A stretch of DNA of 64,000 bases from Sipunculus nudus (taxonomy: Eukaryota > Annelida > Sipuncula > Golfingiida > Sipunculidae): the NCBI GenBank assembly GCA_026874595.1, contig CM049317.1, positions 30,732,901-30,796,900 of the forward strand, given 5' to 3'. The translations under genes and the position numbers were made by a program. Positions 11,400 through 21,934 of the stretch are shown here, piece after piece. Numbering within the stretch: the first letter of the stretch is position 1; every line of letters begins with the position of its first letter. The notes beneath the pieces were generated by a model. The model saw only the letters and a list, made by a program, of their open reading frames with translations. It searched no databases and was not told the DNA's origin.

Positions 11400-12345
11400 A
11401 CAAAAATTATTCATAGGTGGCCTTTGTTCAAGTTTACTGATTTGTGGCAGAATTATTGGACCTTTAACAATGAAAGGAATCCATCTTTTGTTATTCTAGA
11501 TATTTTGATAAAAAGTTTATGAATATTTCAGCTTGAAAAAAAAAACATTTTAGCCAAAGTCTTTCAGTATATGTAAACAGATTTACCAACAGGCCAAGAT
11601 TGTGTCTGTATCTTTAAATAGGTTTAGAAACTGCCAACTGTTTCAGATTATGCAACAGGTCAAGAGTTCACTCAGTGCGGCAAGGTATAGGACAAAAGTT
11701 TACTCAGTCTTGTGCAAGGTGCAGGTCATGAGTTCACTCAGTGCAATAGCCTGAGCCAGCAAATTTGTCACTGTTCACTCGGTGCAACTGTCTTTCTCAC
11801 CTAAGCCTGGTCAGCCCCATGCATCAGACTCAAGGTAAATTTGATGTATTGGCCTGATATTAAGACCTGTCTTTGTGTCTTTGATGGCTTTCTTGTTCAC
11901 AAGACAGGTGTCGCCACCTACGATGATTTTTGCACAGTGTATGTGCCTGCTTATTTCTACAGAGAAATTTGATATATCAGCCTGAAATTGGGCATATTTA
12001 TACATTTCGAATAGCTTGTGATTTACAAGACTGGTGGTGCCACTTACAATAATTTTTGCACAGTGTGTGTCCCTGCTTATTTCTCAGGAATGGTTTGATA
12101 TTTCAGTTTGAAATTGGGCATATGTATATATCTAGCTTCGTTGTATACAAGACTGGTGGTGCCAGCTACAATCATGTTTGTGTTGTATGCATCCATGCCA
12201 GAATTTCAGCAGTGATGTTTTTGTAATTGTTTCTTATTCAAAATGTTTAGTACTTGCATTGTTCATATACATGAAGCATTATACATGGTGTATTTCCTAA
12301 TGCTCAGGTTGGCATTAGGCCTGTAGGCCTTGTTTAAAAATAAGG
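11400..12345 (+). repeat. Interspersed noncoding repeat, copy 2
   Basis: Colinear sister of 6340-7430, with four 'gttYactcRgtgc' modules (11667-11790) and two clear units of about 125 bp (11953 and 12078) carrying GAAATTGGGCATATTTATAC-like text. It keeps the uninverted arrangement at 12237-12273 and so serves as the reference for the micro-inversion in copy 1. Confidence 0.75.
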
Positions 12346-12389
12346 AAATATATTTACTCACTTTACATGAAAATTGCTGAAGCTGGAGA

Positions 12390-12620
12390 CTTTTTTTTCG
12401 GGGATATAACTTTATTTAATCAAGATTCAGTTGGTTACCCTAAATTAGATCTAAATTTTGCAATGTTATTAAGTTATTAGCATGAATAAAAAATCAATAC
12501 CTTAAATTTGGTAAAACTTTGGCTACGCCACGTTATTTCCCTGTTAGCACTGTTGTTTTAATTTCACAGCATATATACATCAGGATTTAATCTTTTAAAA
12601 TCTGAAAATTCAAAGTAATT
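12390..12620 (+). repeat. Direct repeat (right), paired with 9470-9700
   Basis: See the left copy. The match covers the T-rich start, the 'actttggctacgccacg' segment and GATTTAATCTTTTAAAATCT. The pair could be the boundary repeats of one composite element or two units of a partial tandem array. Confidence 0.6.
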
Positions 12621-13440
12621 GATTGAAAAGAGAAGCTTTTATTTAAGTTTTCATGCACCATGTCAAGTGTTTTTTACATCAAGCCAACCTAGTAGTACAG
12701 CATTTAATTGTGTTAATGTAACCCTCTCAGGCAGCTTCTCTTGGCTCAGCTTGGCCACTACTAGCAGGCTTCCCCTCTGCCATGCACTTCCTCCCCAGCG
12801 GGTGCATAAACCAGATGAATGTTATTATTTTCTGTATTTGATTCATTCTTATTCTAGGCTATGCTACATTTTAGATTTTGTATTGTACCACCAGGGTTAC
12901 AATATTTAAAGTGCACATTTAATTGTGTCCACAAAGTGGTGTATTGCTATGTGAGTGTGGATGTTCATCAGATAAGGAATTCCTTACTTCAGAAGAGTAA
13001 AAACTTCTCCAGGTGTGAAATTGAATAATGAATAATTGAATAAAAAATGAATCCGATAAAAACTTTTGATGGTAAAAGTGGATATGCTAAAACAAATAGG
13101 CTTTAATATAAACTTAAATACATTATTCCCTTGAAAGTGAAATAAAGCTATTAGTCCATTCTGTCCACTTGCTAGTCCATCTGTAAATTTTTCATATGCA
13201 TCACAGTATCTCAAAACTTTCACTCTTTTTCTTCATGACAGTCTTGTCAGAGTATTGGTTTTGCACTGTATATATTAAGAACTTTACTATAACCTTTCCT
13301 CTTAGCTTCTCATTTGCTTATATATGAGAAACATTACAAAAGAATATTTTGCATATTTTGCATTTGCAAAAGTTCTAAACTTCAGCTGAGCGTTGTGACC
13401 TATGGGTCCCTCGTTTAATATCCCAGTTCCATTCTTTATT
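12621..13440. other. Noncoding, nothing recognised
   Basis: No supported feature. Short ORFs at 12619-12909 and 12984-13223 have no motif. Confidence 0.5.
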
Positions 13441-13830
13441 TTATACATACACATCTAAATATAACATACCCAGTGTAAAGAAATTTTTTTGGAGTTGCAG
13501 AAAAGCCGACAAAGTGTCGTTATAATCCATACCAGCGAGGACCGTCAACCTCACCTCAGAAGATTGTTGAAGAGTGGCATCCTTCCCCTCCTCCTGCTTC
13601 TGCTCATCACCAGCAACAAGAACAACAAAAGGTGCAATAACCAATACAACAACAACAACAACATGAGGAAGTCGTGAACCTTCACCCCGAGATTCCAAGT
13701 CCGACAGAAGATATTGTGCACGACTCCTCCTTCACAGACGCTGATTCCGATAGCGAAACGTCTCGGAGTGTATCCAAGAGGTCCCGGAGTGAGACCACTA
13801 TTAGCCAACCAGACTCTTCCACAGAGTAAC
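13441..13830 (+). pseudogene. Q/S/T-rich ORF or last exon with an internal stop
   Basis: A plus frame runs from a good acceptor-like signal (T-rich tract then GGAGTTGCAG at 13490-13499) to TAA at 13828-13830. The translation is strongly biased: a PPPASAHHQQQEQQ stretch, a TAA in the middle of the glutamine run, a QQQQQ run, then an acidic Ser-rich tail (FTDADSDSETSRSVSKRSRS). This composition is unlike AT-rich random DNA and suggests real former coding, for example a disordered C-terminus of a nuclear protein or the end of a LINE ORF1. No folded domain is visible. The in-frame stop in the CAA run (CAA to TAA type) suggests a pseudogene or an unspliced boundary. Confidence 0.35.
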
Positions 13831-13839
13831 GTGACGTGT

Positions 13840-14255
13840 ACTCTTCAATATTTGAATCATAATGGTCTACAGAACGATTAGGGTTCTGTAGTGTTCGATG
13901 GCTAGAGACTGGTATCCGTTTAATCATGTCCGTATAAGGTATTAATATATGTTTCAACCTCATGAACCATAACGATTTATCTTTGTTTGTCGCCCATACA
14001 TCAATCATTTGATTTATGCATAGTTGTGCCACCCCCAGTTCGTCTGTAAATATAATTAATCGTTTTCATAAGAAGGATAAAAGCAGCTAAGTGCATTAAG
14101 TTTAACTCAGGCTTCCCACTTTTTATCATTGAATCATATAAACCGAAAAGTGTAATCGAAACATGCATTGTCGTTGCCGTTAACCAGTTATCAAAATATA
14201 TTCCAAATAATCTAATTATGAATTCCAAATTCACTATTCTATTACATTTAATCAT
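13840..14255 (-). mobile_element. Possible LINE ORF2 C-terminal tail
   Basis: Minus-strand frames give VSITLFGLYDS, then LNLMHLAAFILLMKTINYIYRR, a pattern resembling the end of many LINE polymerases (a G-F/L-Y-D turn followed by a hydrophobic helix ending in K-x-x-I-Y-x-x-R). After a frameshift near 14005 another frame continues for about 50 codons. No RT motifs are present. Weak assignment based on pattern only. Confidence 0.3.
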
Positions 14256-16964
14256 TGAAATAGAAAATATGGCGATTTCATGAAATATTGCACCTTATAC
14301 AATACAAAGTGTAAAAAAAATCGAGTGAAACAGTTTTAAAAAATATCAGCTTAGAGATATCCAACTTTTATTGGAGTTTTTTGGCAAACAATAACAAAAT
14401 ATGTCAATGATGTATGGCAAGAATTGCTATGACATTAGATATACTAATTATTAGTTTTATTAGATAATTAAATTTGAAATATAATACCTGTTTTACATAA
14501 CGTTCAATAAGCTGTATAACATAAAATATAAAATAAACTGTATTATAAAATTAAAAATTATATAAATCCAATTTTCTTTCAGTGGAATCAGAGGTGATTG
14601 GAAATAAAGTGTCTGCCAGCAGTGAAAACTGAGTATGTGATTATAATGTGTTGGTTCCTCATCTAAGGTTCTCATTTTCAGTGGTGTCATGACTTATAAG
14701 TCATGTGTTTACAGATGACGACCTCAAGGCATACACAACTTGTATGACGATAACCTTTAATAATAAACCGCACTTGGTAGTGGATGTTTCGGTACAACAC
14801 GAAAATACATACTCTTCGTCATCGAAATCGCCTGGAACAAAACATATCATTCACGACTAAAGTTTATTATAAAACAGAACACATCGCAACATCAAATTCT
14901 TTTATATAAATGGTTTTGTCCAAATATTTCTAATAATGTAAATTCTAAAAATACATAAGTAACCAAACCGACAGAAGTGCAAGGAGTGGTGTACGCTATT
15001 TTTTCATGTAGCGATATATTTTGTTAACGTTCTTACTGCTTTGTTTCGTTCTATCAGTTCAATTATTTCTTTTTGTTTGTAGACAGGGAATGTATTTTTT
15101 CCCAGTTACCCAGTATTAAGAGTAAAAACAAGTATAACAGTAAATAAGTAACAGTACATATATTCTAGAGATAAATAATAATAGATAATTATGAATAAAT
15201 ATGCATAGTATAGGTTTGTAGCTGAGTAGCCTTCTAATACTTCCTACACCTTAATTATCTCATCCTTTGAAACCAACACAAGAATAAAAATAATTCAGGT
15301 TTATATCGTCCCAATCATTCAGCGTAATAATTTGCAATACAACATATCTCACCCAAAATATTTCTTATAAAGTACATTCTCTAAATAATTCTTATATGTG
15401 ACTGAAAAGATGATAAGTTGCCAAACGTTTGCATATGATATTGTATGTTTATATATTTATGTTTTACTCTGTTTTAGCAAGATCCCGCCACCGCCGCCGC
15501 AGTTTCCCTGAACAAAATTTTTACAGATATTTATCAAACTATACATGTGCATAGGTATGACTGAGAGGACGAAGCCTATTTAAGATGAGGCCAACCCTTT
15601 ACTATGAGAGTGAAATTGACCTTGAATATGTCCATATTTTGTGTATATCACAGATTTAAAATATATCAGAAAACATTTGTCTAACGATCGAAGTTTGATA
15701 AAAGATCGTGGGTAGCTTCATTTTGTATGGATGACTGGTGGCGCCAATTTTAAACTGTTTCTTGTTTTCGATCGTGTTAATACCTCGAACATTTTCACTT
15801 TACAGTAGTGTGAGCTTTATACGTCAAAAACTAATGAACATATTCCTTTCATATTGTGCACATGCAAAAATGGGTTATGGATTGGTAGTGTCCTCCCCTT
15901 AAATATATCCATATTTGGTGAAAAAAGTGGTTGGATGCATTTTTTTTTCTAAATATCAAAATGATAGATGCCAGATGGTTACCGAATGTGACCAAAAGCG
16001 AGTGACTCTGACTTTGATTTTCAAGGTCAAATTTGAACAAATATATGCTTTTTAGTGAACCCTATAACTTCATCAACACTGCATATTTCCCCCCTTAAAT
16101 TTCATGCAAAGGTCATATCTACAGCACAGCTAATTTGCCTTAACCTCATATGTTTATAATACCTAAAAGCGTCGTAAGTACATTTTATTTCTATCAATGA
16201 CATTGCAACATGATACATGATACATTCATATATGCATGATACATTCATAATATATCTTCATTGCAGATATTATCCATTTCTTGATTTACTTTTATCAAGT
16301 ATTATGTCGACAACTAATCTTTGTCAAATCTACTTCAGTTGTAACTCGATTTTACATTATCTTCTGTCCTCTTATATAATATCATGCACTTAATTTAGTT
16401 TAGTGTATGATCAGTTTCAGTAAATCATTTGAATATATGTTTGATGTATAAAATTCTTCTATCAAGAAAATACCATTATTTGTGTATCATCAGTTTATAA
16501 ATACAACTATATGACTGGTAGGAATTCAGATTTGATGAATATTTTTTCTGATACTTTATGTTATGAGAGACTAATGTATAAGTATTTATGCATGCGGTTT
16601 GAAACTTGGCAGATGAAGCTTATCTGCTGTGTGTATACATGTGTGTGTGTGTTTGCTAGGGGGGGGGGGGGTCGTAGTGCAAACCGGCTGAAAAGTTAAC
16701 GCCCGTAAGGAGGGTGATGTGTAAAATATTTTTTTTTTTAAAAATTAAATTGGCATTTTTATTTTTGAGGCATATGAACGATAGAAATTTAATAAAATTG
16801 TAAAGTTTCAGTTGTGACATATTGACTTAACTGTGCAGTTCTACTTGTTTTTGTTAAATTCCTCGAGGGGAAGAAGTGATTTACAATTGTTAATCCGTGT
16901 GTCCAAGGAAGGGAACGGCCTGTGGAAAGGCTTTAAAAGTTCTCGGATTCTCTTCCTTAATTGT
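14256..16964. other. AT-rich noncoding stretch with dispersed-repeat text
   Basis: No coding domain is visible. Around 15480-16110 the style is that of a dispersed repeat ('gaccttgaatatgtccatattt', 'ctggtggcgcca', 'ccccccttaaatttcatgcaaaggtcatat'), sharing the 'tggtggcgcc' phrase with the 10-12 kb modules. A 13-nt G run lies at 16659-16671 next to a (GT)n patch. Nothing else is supported. Confidence 0.45.
16659..16671. repeat. Poly-G run next to (GT)n
   Basis: Thirteen consecutive G residues after TGTGTGTGTGTTTGCTA. Confidence 0.9.
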
Positions 16965-17406
16965 CCGACATCATTAATTTACATTTGAATAACTTTTAAA
17001 ATATTACCGCAATTCTAAAAAAAAAATTAATAAAACATCGTTTCTGGTCATTATACTTTTATTATCTGTTCATGGTGAAAGTATATTCTAAGTATATGAT
17101 ATCAGACTAACATTTATTGACATCAGCGAAACTCAAATCTACAACATTAAAAGCGGATCCAGAAAAGGGTTCAACCGTCAGTTTTTCAGGTACAGTTGAA
17201 AACCAGCAACCTGAAAGTAGTTTTTAGGGATTTATGTGAGCCACCCAGCGATAGATTTCCTTGGAGAATAAAATCACTATTTCATCTACAAACCCAGCTT
17301 TCTTTGGACGTTAAGAGTCATAGGAACGAAAAAGAAATACTCATTTATACGTTTTATGAACCCAGCAATAGTTCGATTCTAACAATATTGACCGACATTT
17401 CTTCAA

Positions 17407-17409
<3 letters not shown>

Positions 17410-17463
<54 letters not shown>
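17410..17463. repeat. (TA)n microsatellite
   Basis: About 26 TA units, located in the part of copy A that has no counterpart in copy B. Confidence 0.95.
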
Positions 17464-17467
<4 letters not shown>

Positions 17468-17975
17468 AATTAGGTCTCTCATGACCTCTGCGGCGTTATA
17501 TATATGCCGCTTCACACAAGGAGATTCGTTACAAGAGAGATGTCTTGAATATTGATCTTTATACAAAAGGAGCATCGAATGGCTAATACAAAAATAACAA
17601 GGTTATATGTTCAGTCTCCTTTGTGACCTAAATTAGTGGCATTTATGAAGGAAATTCTGCAATAAATGGGCATTTGAATTTCAAATTAATTAAAAGTCTT
17701 AAATCAGTGAATACAGATAACTTTTATTAAACTCGCTAAAACTGCTACATTGAAAGATCTGTAAAACACACTTTACCAGGTTACTCCTACTCCTAATGTT
17801 TTAACAATGGATATGTGTGAGAAATATTAACAACAAACAAGTTTTCATCATAGTCGAGGTACACTAAATATTTATAGATTCGACAAACATTATTTAAAGA
17901 CCTCAATATTTTATATTCTTGAAGCAAAGCAAAGTTGCTGTTGTATAAAATGAGAAATGGAAGATTCAACAATAG

Positions 17976-18919
17976 AAAAACTTATAAATGCATTCATATG
18001 GAAGAAATCAACACCAAAAATCAAATATAATGTCATGATAAAAACAATCAGCGAAGGAGGTATAAAATTACCATACACTGAAACACAAGACAAGGCATTT
18101 AAACTTAACTGGGTAAAAAAAAATTGTTAACGGGTCAATGCCTGTTATAGAAAATTTTATAAATTTATATCTTGGAAATAATTACATGAATGTAAAAGAT
18201 CTATTTTTGAGTCGCTGTAGCCTCACACTCCCCTGTAGAAGATTTCAAATCGAAATTCCCGCCAACAAACATTCTTGACGTAAAACAGGAAATAATATGG
18301 CACAATCCATTTATCAATATTCTTAAGAAAAGTATATTCTACAAACACTGGTATAAATATGGTATAAAGAGGATCAAAGACATTGTCAATGACCAAGGAT
18401 ATTTCTTGAACACCTCGCGCCTGAAACAGAGATATAATTTAAATACAAACTTTTACGAAGTGTATAGTTTGACTAAAAAAATTCCAAAACAATGGAAAAC
18501 ATTTTTAATCCAAGGAAATACAAATTTAGAAATTTGCACATCAAGCAAAACGTCGGGCGAGGTGTCATCTGAAACAAGTTCTGTTTTACAGAGTAAATGT
18601 AAAGTCCTGTATAACACTCTAATAAAAATAAAATATCAAGAACTAATTGCTCTTTCATATTGGCAAAATAACTATGATATATCTAATGAAAAATTCAGTT
18701 TATATATTAATCACCCCAACAGATACCTGTATTCTACAAAATCCCAGGATTTTCATTTCAAATTCCTCCACCGAACTACTAATTTCATGACCAGTTGTAT
18801 ATTTTTGTGGCTTTACGTTACGTTCTTTCTACTTCTTGGTGTCGATGATGAAAAAGAATAGAAATAATAAAGGTACCTATTTTCTGAGACACAAGAAAAA
18901 AAAAAAGAAAAAAAAAAAA
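17976..18919 (+). mobile_element. 5'-truncated L1/Tx1-like LINE with poly(A) tail
   Basis: The translation starts LINAFIWKKSTPKIKYNV and continues EGGIKLPYTETQDKAFKLNW, text typical of the region after the RT in L1/Tx1-clade ORF2. A long open frame (18406-18861, 151 codons) follows with KKIPKQWKTF and DFHFKFLHRTTNF, and ends with GVDDEKE then a stop, earlier than full-length relatives. An A-rich tail (AAGAAAAAAAAAAGAAA...) ends at 18919. Flanks TTCAACAATAGAAA (17965-17978) and TTCGAGAATAGAGA (18920-18933) are an imperfect target-site duplication. The other copy of the duplicated locus (54640-54665) reads straight through, giving an empty-site control. Confidence 0.75.
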
Positions 18920-19962
18920 TTCGAGAATAGAGATACTCACAATTAAAAATTAACCATTTTTAATAACATTTCATTTGTTGAGGAAATACTTTATAATTTC
19001 CATGGTAGGTTTCACCCCACCCCTCATATATCAATTCATTCAGTTTCCTCTGCTAATGTGAATCATCAAGGGCCCACTTTTCCACCACATCCGAACCTAT
19101 AATTTACTTGAACCACAGTCTTTATTAAACTATATAACTATCATTCATTAAACTCAATTTGTGAAAACCTTATATACGGATCCAACAAACTGCTACAAGA
19201 TGCTGAACTGAAGCTTCATACTTCCAAGTCAGCGGCAGCTGCGCTTTTCACAGCTTTACCGACTTGGTAATATGACGATGCTGAAACTTTGCAAGTATTC
19301 TCGGAAAACTTTATTTTGTTATGTAAGTATGCCTTCTAACATCTATAATCACCTGTTAATGTATTCAGTTTACTCGTGCACTATTCATACAATGGGTTAG
19401 AAATTGGCCAGAAAGAATATGCCCTTTAAAGTAGGAATTTCGCCTTGCCGAAATATGTAATTGTATAAAACTCATTGGAATATAACCAGGAACAGTAAAC
19501 TATATAGTGTAAGCAAGTAAACTGACCGAAACATATGCCTTATTTTGTACTTCATTTATGCATACTAATGATTTACTTAAAATGTGTTGACCTTTATTTA
19601 AGCGCAATAGTTATCAATAGTATGGGGGACATAGTATTTCAATTTGGAAAGGTATAGGGAAATGCAGGCTAAGGTCTGGCCGTCCAAATACCAAGGGGCG
19701 TGTCCAGTAACTTCTTTTGCTTGGGACCTATTGAACAACACAGTGAGAAACTGTGAGAAAATAAGGAAGCGGGTCAGCTTGAGATAAAAATGACCTCTTT
19801 GTACATCCATGGTGAATTTAGATGAAAGGCGGGATATAATATGTGAGACAGAAACAATTAAATAAATAAATTGATAAAATTATGAAAGCTAAGGGGGAAG
19901 GCGCGTGCCCCTTGTGCTCCCCTATGTGAGCTACGGGTCAGTATAAACTTTAACTGGGTAGT

Positions 19963-20150
19963 TTAAAAATTCCAGTCATATAAAGTGAACACTTCCCAGT
20001 TTGCTTCGTTGGTTCTGTTGTTCACTTGCACAGCTGACTCGTCAAAGCAGTGACACTCTCCAAACCCGCGACGAAAATTTATCAACGTGGCATTTGGCTT
20101 CTGCTCACAGATACGAATACATGAAAACAGCGAGCGCTGGACAGACGAGT
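19963..20150 (-). CDS. Terminal exon: PAN/apple-like domain of a lectin gene
   Basis: Minus-strand exon of 188 nt: acceptor TTAG at 20151-20154, then two bases completing a codon, 61 codons and TAA at 19965-19963. The sequence includes SSVQRSLFSCIRICEQKPN, then INFRRGFGECHCFDES and NEANWEVFTLYDW. Cys spacing (C-x3-C, then C-x-C after an FNxRxG-like strand) fits a PAN/apple-type module, used in extracellular proteins for protein or carbohydrate binding. Its incoming phase (1) matches the outgoing phase of the lectin exon at 20790-20996; splicing would form an Asp codon. It is therefore the likely 3' end of a secreted C-type lectin/PAN protein. The last codons before the stop differ in copy B, where the stop is missing. 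PAN assignment is by pattern and moderately sure; exon reality is well supported by phase and openness. Confidence 0.65.
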
Positions 20151-20539
20151 CTAAGCTAGGTTGGGCGATTCTTGTCTCTGATTCTGCGAGGCGTCACTCT
20201 CTACTTCTTGAAAAATTACCTGGAACGGATACAAAGTGGCACTCAAACATCACGTTTGTCTTTGAATATTCTTACAACCCACTATTTCTGTACTATTTTT
20301 ACGTCATTTTTTTTATTTTAGTATATGCAAGCCGTATTTTGTTATGCTAGCTTAACATGGTATATTTTCATCAGAATTCCATTCTGGTTCGGGACTAAGT
20401 GACAGAGCATATTACGCTTTCCTTCATTTTATATCCTGGCTACCTCTTACTACTGCACCTGAGGGCCCTGGGTCTGTTATCTTTCCAAATGCTAGATCAT
20501 ACCACAGAGAAACTCCTGAAAGGTGCACTCTTTAGCGAG

Positions 20540-20705
20540 TGAAGACTGACCGTTGGGCAGGACATTCCCATGAAGCCTACAGGGCCCTCACACTGGATCG
20601 GGATCTACAGTGAATGATCTCATTTCCTGGTCTGATACTCGAAATCATGATCTCCCGGCTTTGCGTCTTTTGCTCAACCACTGAGCCACAGAGGTGAGTT
20701 AAAGA
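20540..20705 (-). mobile_element. tRNA-headed SINE inside the lectin/PAN intron (copy A)
   Basis: On the minus strand TGGCTCAGTGGTTGAGC (near 20693) looks like a tRNA A box. About 45 nt downstream, GATTTCGAGTATC looks like a B box, as in RNA polymerase III promoters of tRNA-derived SINEs. The anticodon region does not fold convincingly, so this is not a working tRNA. The same sequence is present in copy B at the same relative place, so it was inserted before the duplication. Confidence 0.55.
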
Positions 20706-20789
20706 GACAAATCCAGCTCTGTTTATTTTAAATCTACTCTCTGTGCAGTCTTGTCTTGTTTGAACGTTGATTTTAAAAAAAGGACTTAC

Positions 20790-20996
20790 CAAAGTATGAA
20801 ATTTCACAAATGAATTGTAATCTCTGATTGCAGTTGCCCTCGTCCCAGTGGTACCAGTCGTAAATAACAGGTGGTACAGCCCAGGGATAATCGACTGTCA
20901 GGATGATGCAGTGATGGTCAGGAAAGTGGTCCGGTTGATCCGGAATCCAGTTGGTCCATCTGGTCTTCGAACCGTCTGCCCAGCGAAAATCTCCAG
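20790..20996 (-). CDS. C-type lectin domain exon, C-terminal half (intact)
   Basis: A 207-nt minus-strand exon bounded by acceptor TTTTAG (AG at 20998-20997) and donor GGTAAGT (GT at 20789-20788), phase 1 at both ends, with no stop. Its 68 full codons read GDFRWADGSK...TNWIPDQPD...C...WDEGNC...FICE. Features seen: the WADGS turn, a QPD tripeptide in the long-loop position that in C-type lectins often sets galactose-type specificity (mannose types have EPN), WDE in place of the usual WND calcium motif, and Cys at exon residues 29, 55 and 63 for the two canonical disulfides. The product would be a secreted sugar-binding, probably immune or recognition, lectin. The N-terminal half of the domain is not found nearby in copy A; the position where copy B has it is occupied by a LINE. 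The next exon (19963-20150) matches in phase. Confidence 0.8.
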
Positions 20997-21774
20997 CTAA
21001 AACCGAGGACCAATAAGTTCAGTGTCAATAAAAGTCATGGCCATGATCTTATTGATTTGACTTTTACTTAAGAACTTGCAGTATACATAGGGATTAACGT
21101 ATGAACTAGATTGTCAAAACAAAATGCTATGGATTGCAAGCCTAGCTATGTTGTTATCTATTTTGTGAGATGCTCCCAAAACGGTGTTTGCGTTCACTTA
21201 TTCGACCTATACTCCCAGATTAATTCGTGCATATCTGATTATACATATGTAAATATTCCTTAATTACGTTGATTCCGGGTCATGTATCAAATGTAGAACA
21301 AAATCTAATATATTCTTTATTACTCCATTCTCGAGATGCCCTGATAATTTCACTCGATCCCAACCATGATTGCGTGAGTCATTTTGTGGACAAGCACACA
21401 CACATGCGCGAAGTGGGTTGAACGCACACCCTCCTTTCAGAGGTATATTTTATTCAAGACACTTTCTTTTCACTGTATCAGAATATATTTCACCTGAAAG
21501 AACGATGCATATTAATACAAGCCCTATATAACTGGTGAAGAATGATAAACATGATGTTTGAGATAATATTTTATTTTTCTTTTCCTGATTCTTACACCAT
21601 TAAAACATATACCATATAACATTTAACCGAGGAATGCACAGTTATTTTCGTAAGAGTGTAGATCGGTAATAGTTACTTTTACAACACTTCAGTAGGCTTT
21701 GCCTGTCTCCCATTTTTTGTTAAGTAAACAGCAATATAACCCTACACCTAATTTCATGAATTTTTGCATGTTAC

Positions 21775-21818
21775 AAAGAGGCTGACACATTAACATAAAG
21801 AGGCTGACACATTAACTC
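21775..21818. repeat. 22-bp tandem duplication (copy A only)
   Basis: AAAGAGGCTGACACATTAAC occurs twice in a row; copy B has it once (about 57673). Confidence 0.85.
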
Positions 21819-21867
21819 ATCAGTACATTCGCTCTGGTTGTAGAATTTTAAGTTGAGGCAAAATTTG

Positions 21868-21870
<3 letters not shown>

Positions 21871-21932
<62 letters not shown>
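21871..21932. repeat. (TA)n microsatellite at a LINE 3' end
   Basis: 62 nt of TA repeat with a single C interruption. It marks both the end of A/B similarity and the 3' end of the minus-strand LINE that follows. Copy B has only TTATATATACAG here. Confidence 0.95.
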
Positions 21933-21934
21933 AT

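Larger units (their letters stand above)
16965..21870. repeat. Segmental duplication copy A (partner 53513-57762)
   Basis: Long same-orientation similarity to copy B. Shared landmarks include TCATTATAC..TTATTATCTGTTCAT at the left, 'tcatgacctctgcggcgtta', 'gacttggtaRtMtgacg.tgctgaaactttg', the lectin/PAN exons, a tRNA-like SINE, and 'aggctgacacattaac' near the right end. Copy A contains two segments missing from copy B: the (TA)n-containing 17135-17465 region and a LINE at 17976-18919. Similarity stops at the (TA)n tract at 21871. Identity was not computed. Confidence 0.85.

Noticed and set aside
21775-21818. CRISPR-like or larger satellite array
   Set aside because: Only two adjacent copies of a 22-bp unit, present once in the paralogous locus; a simple local duplication.
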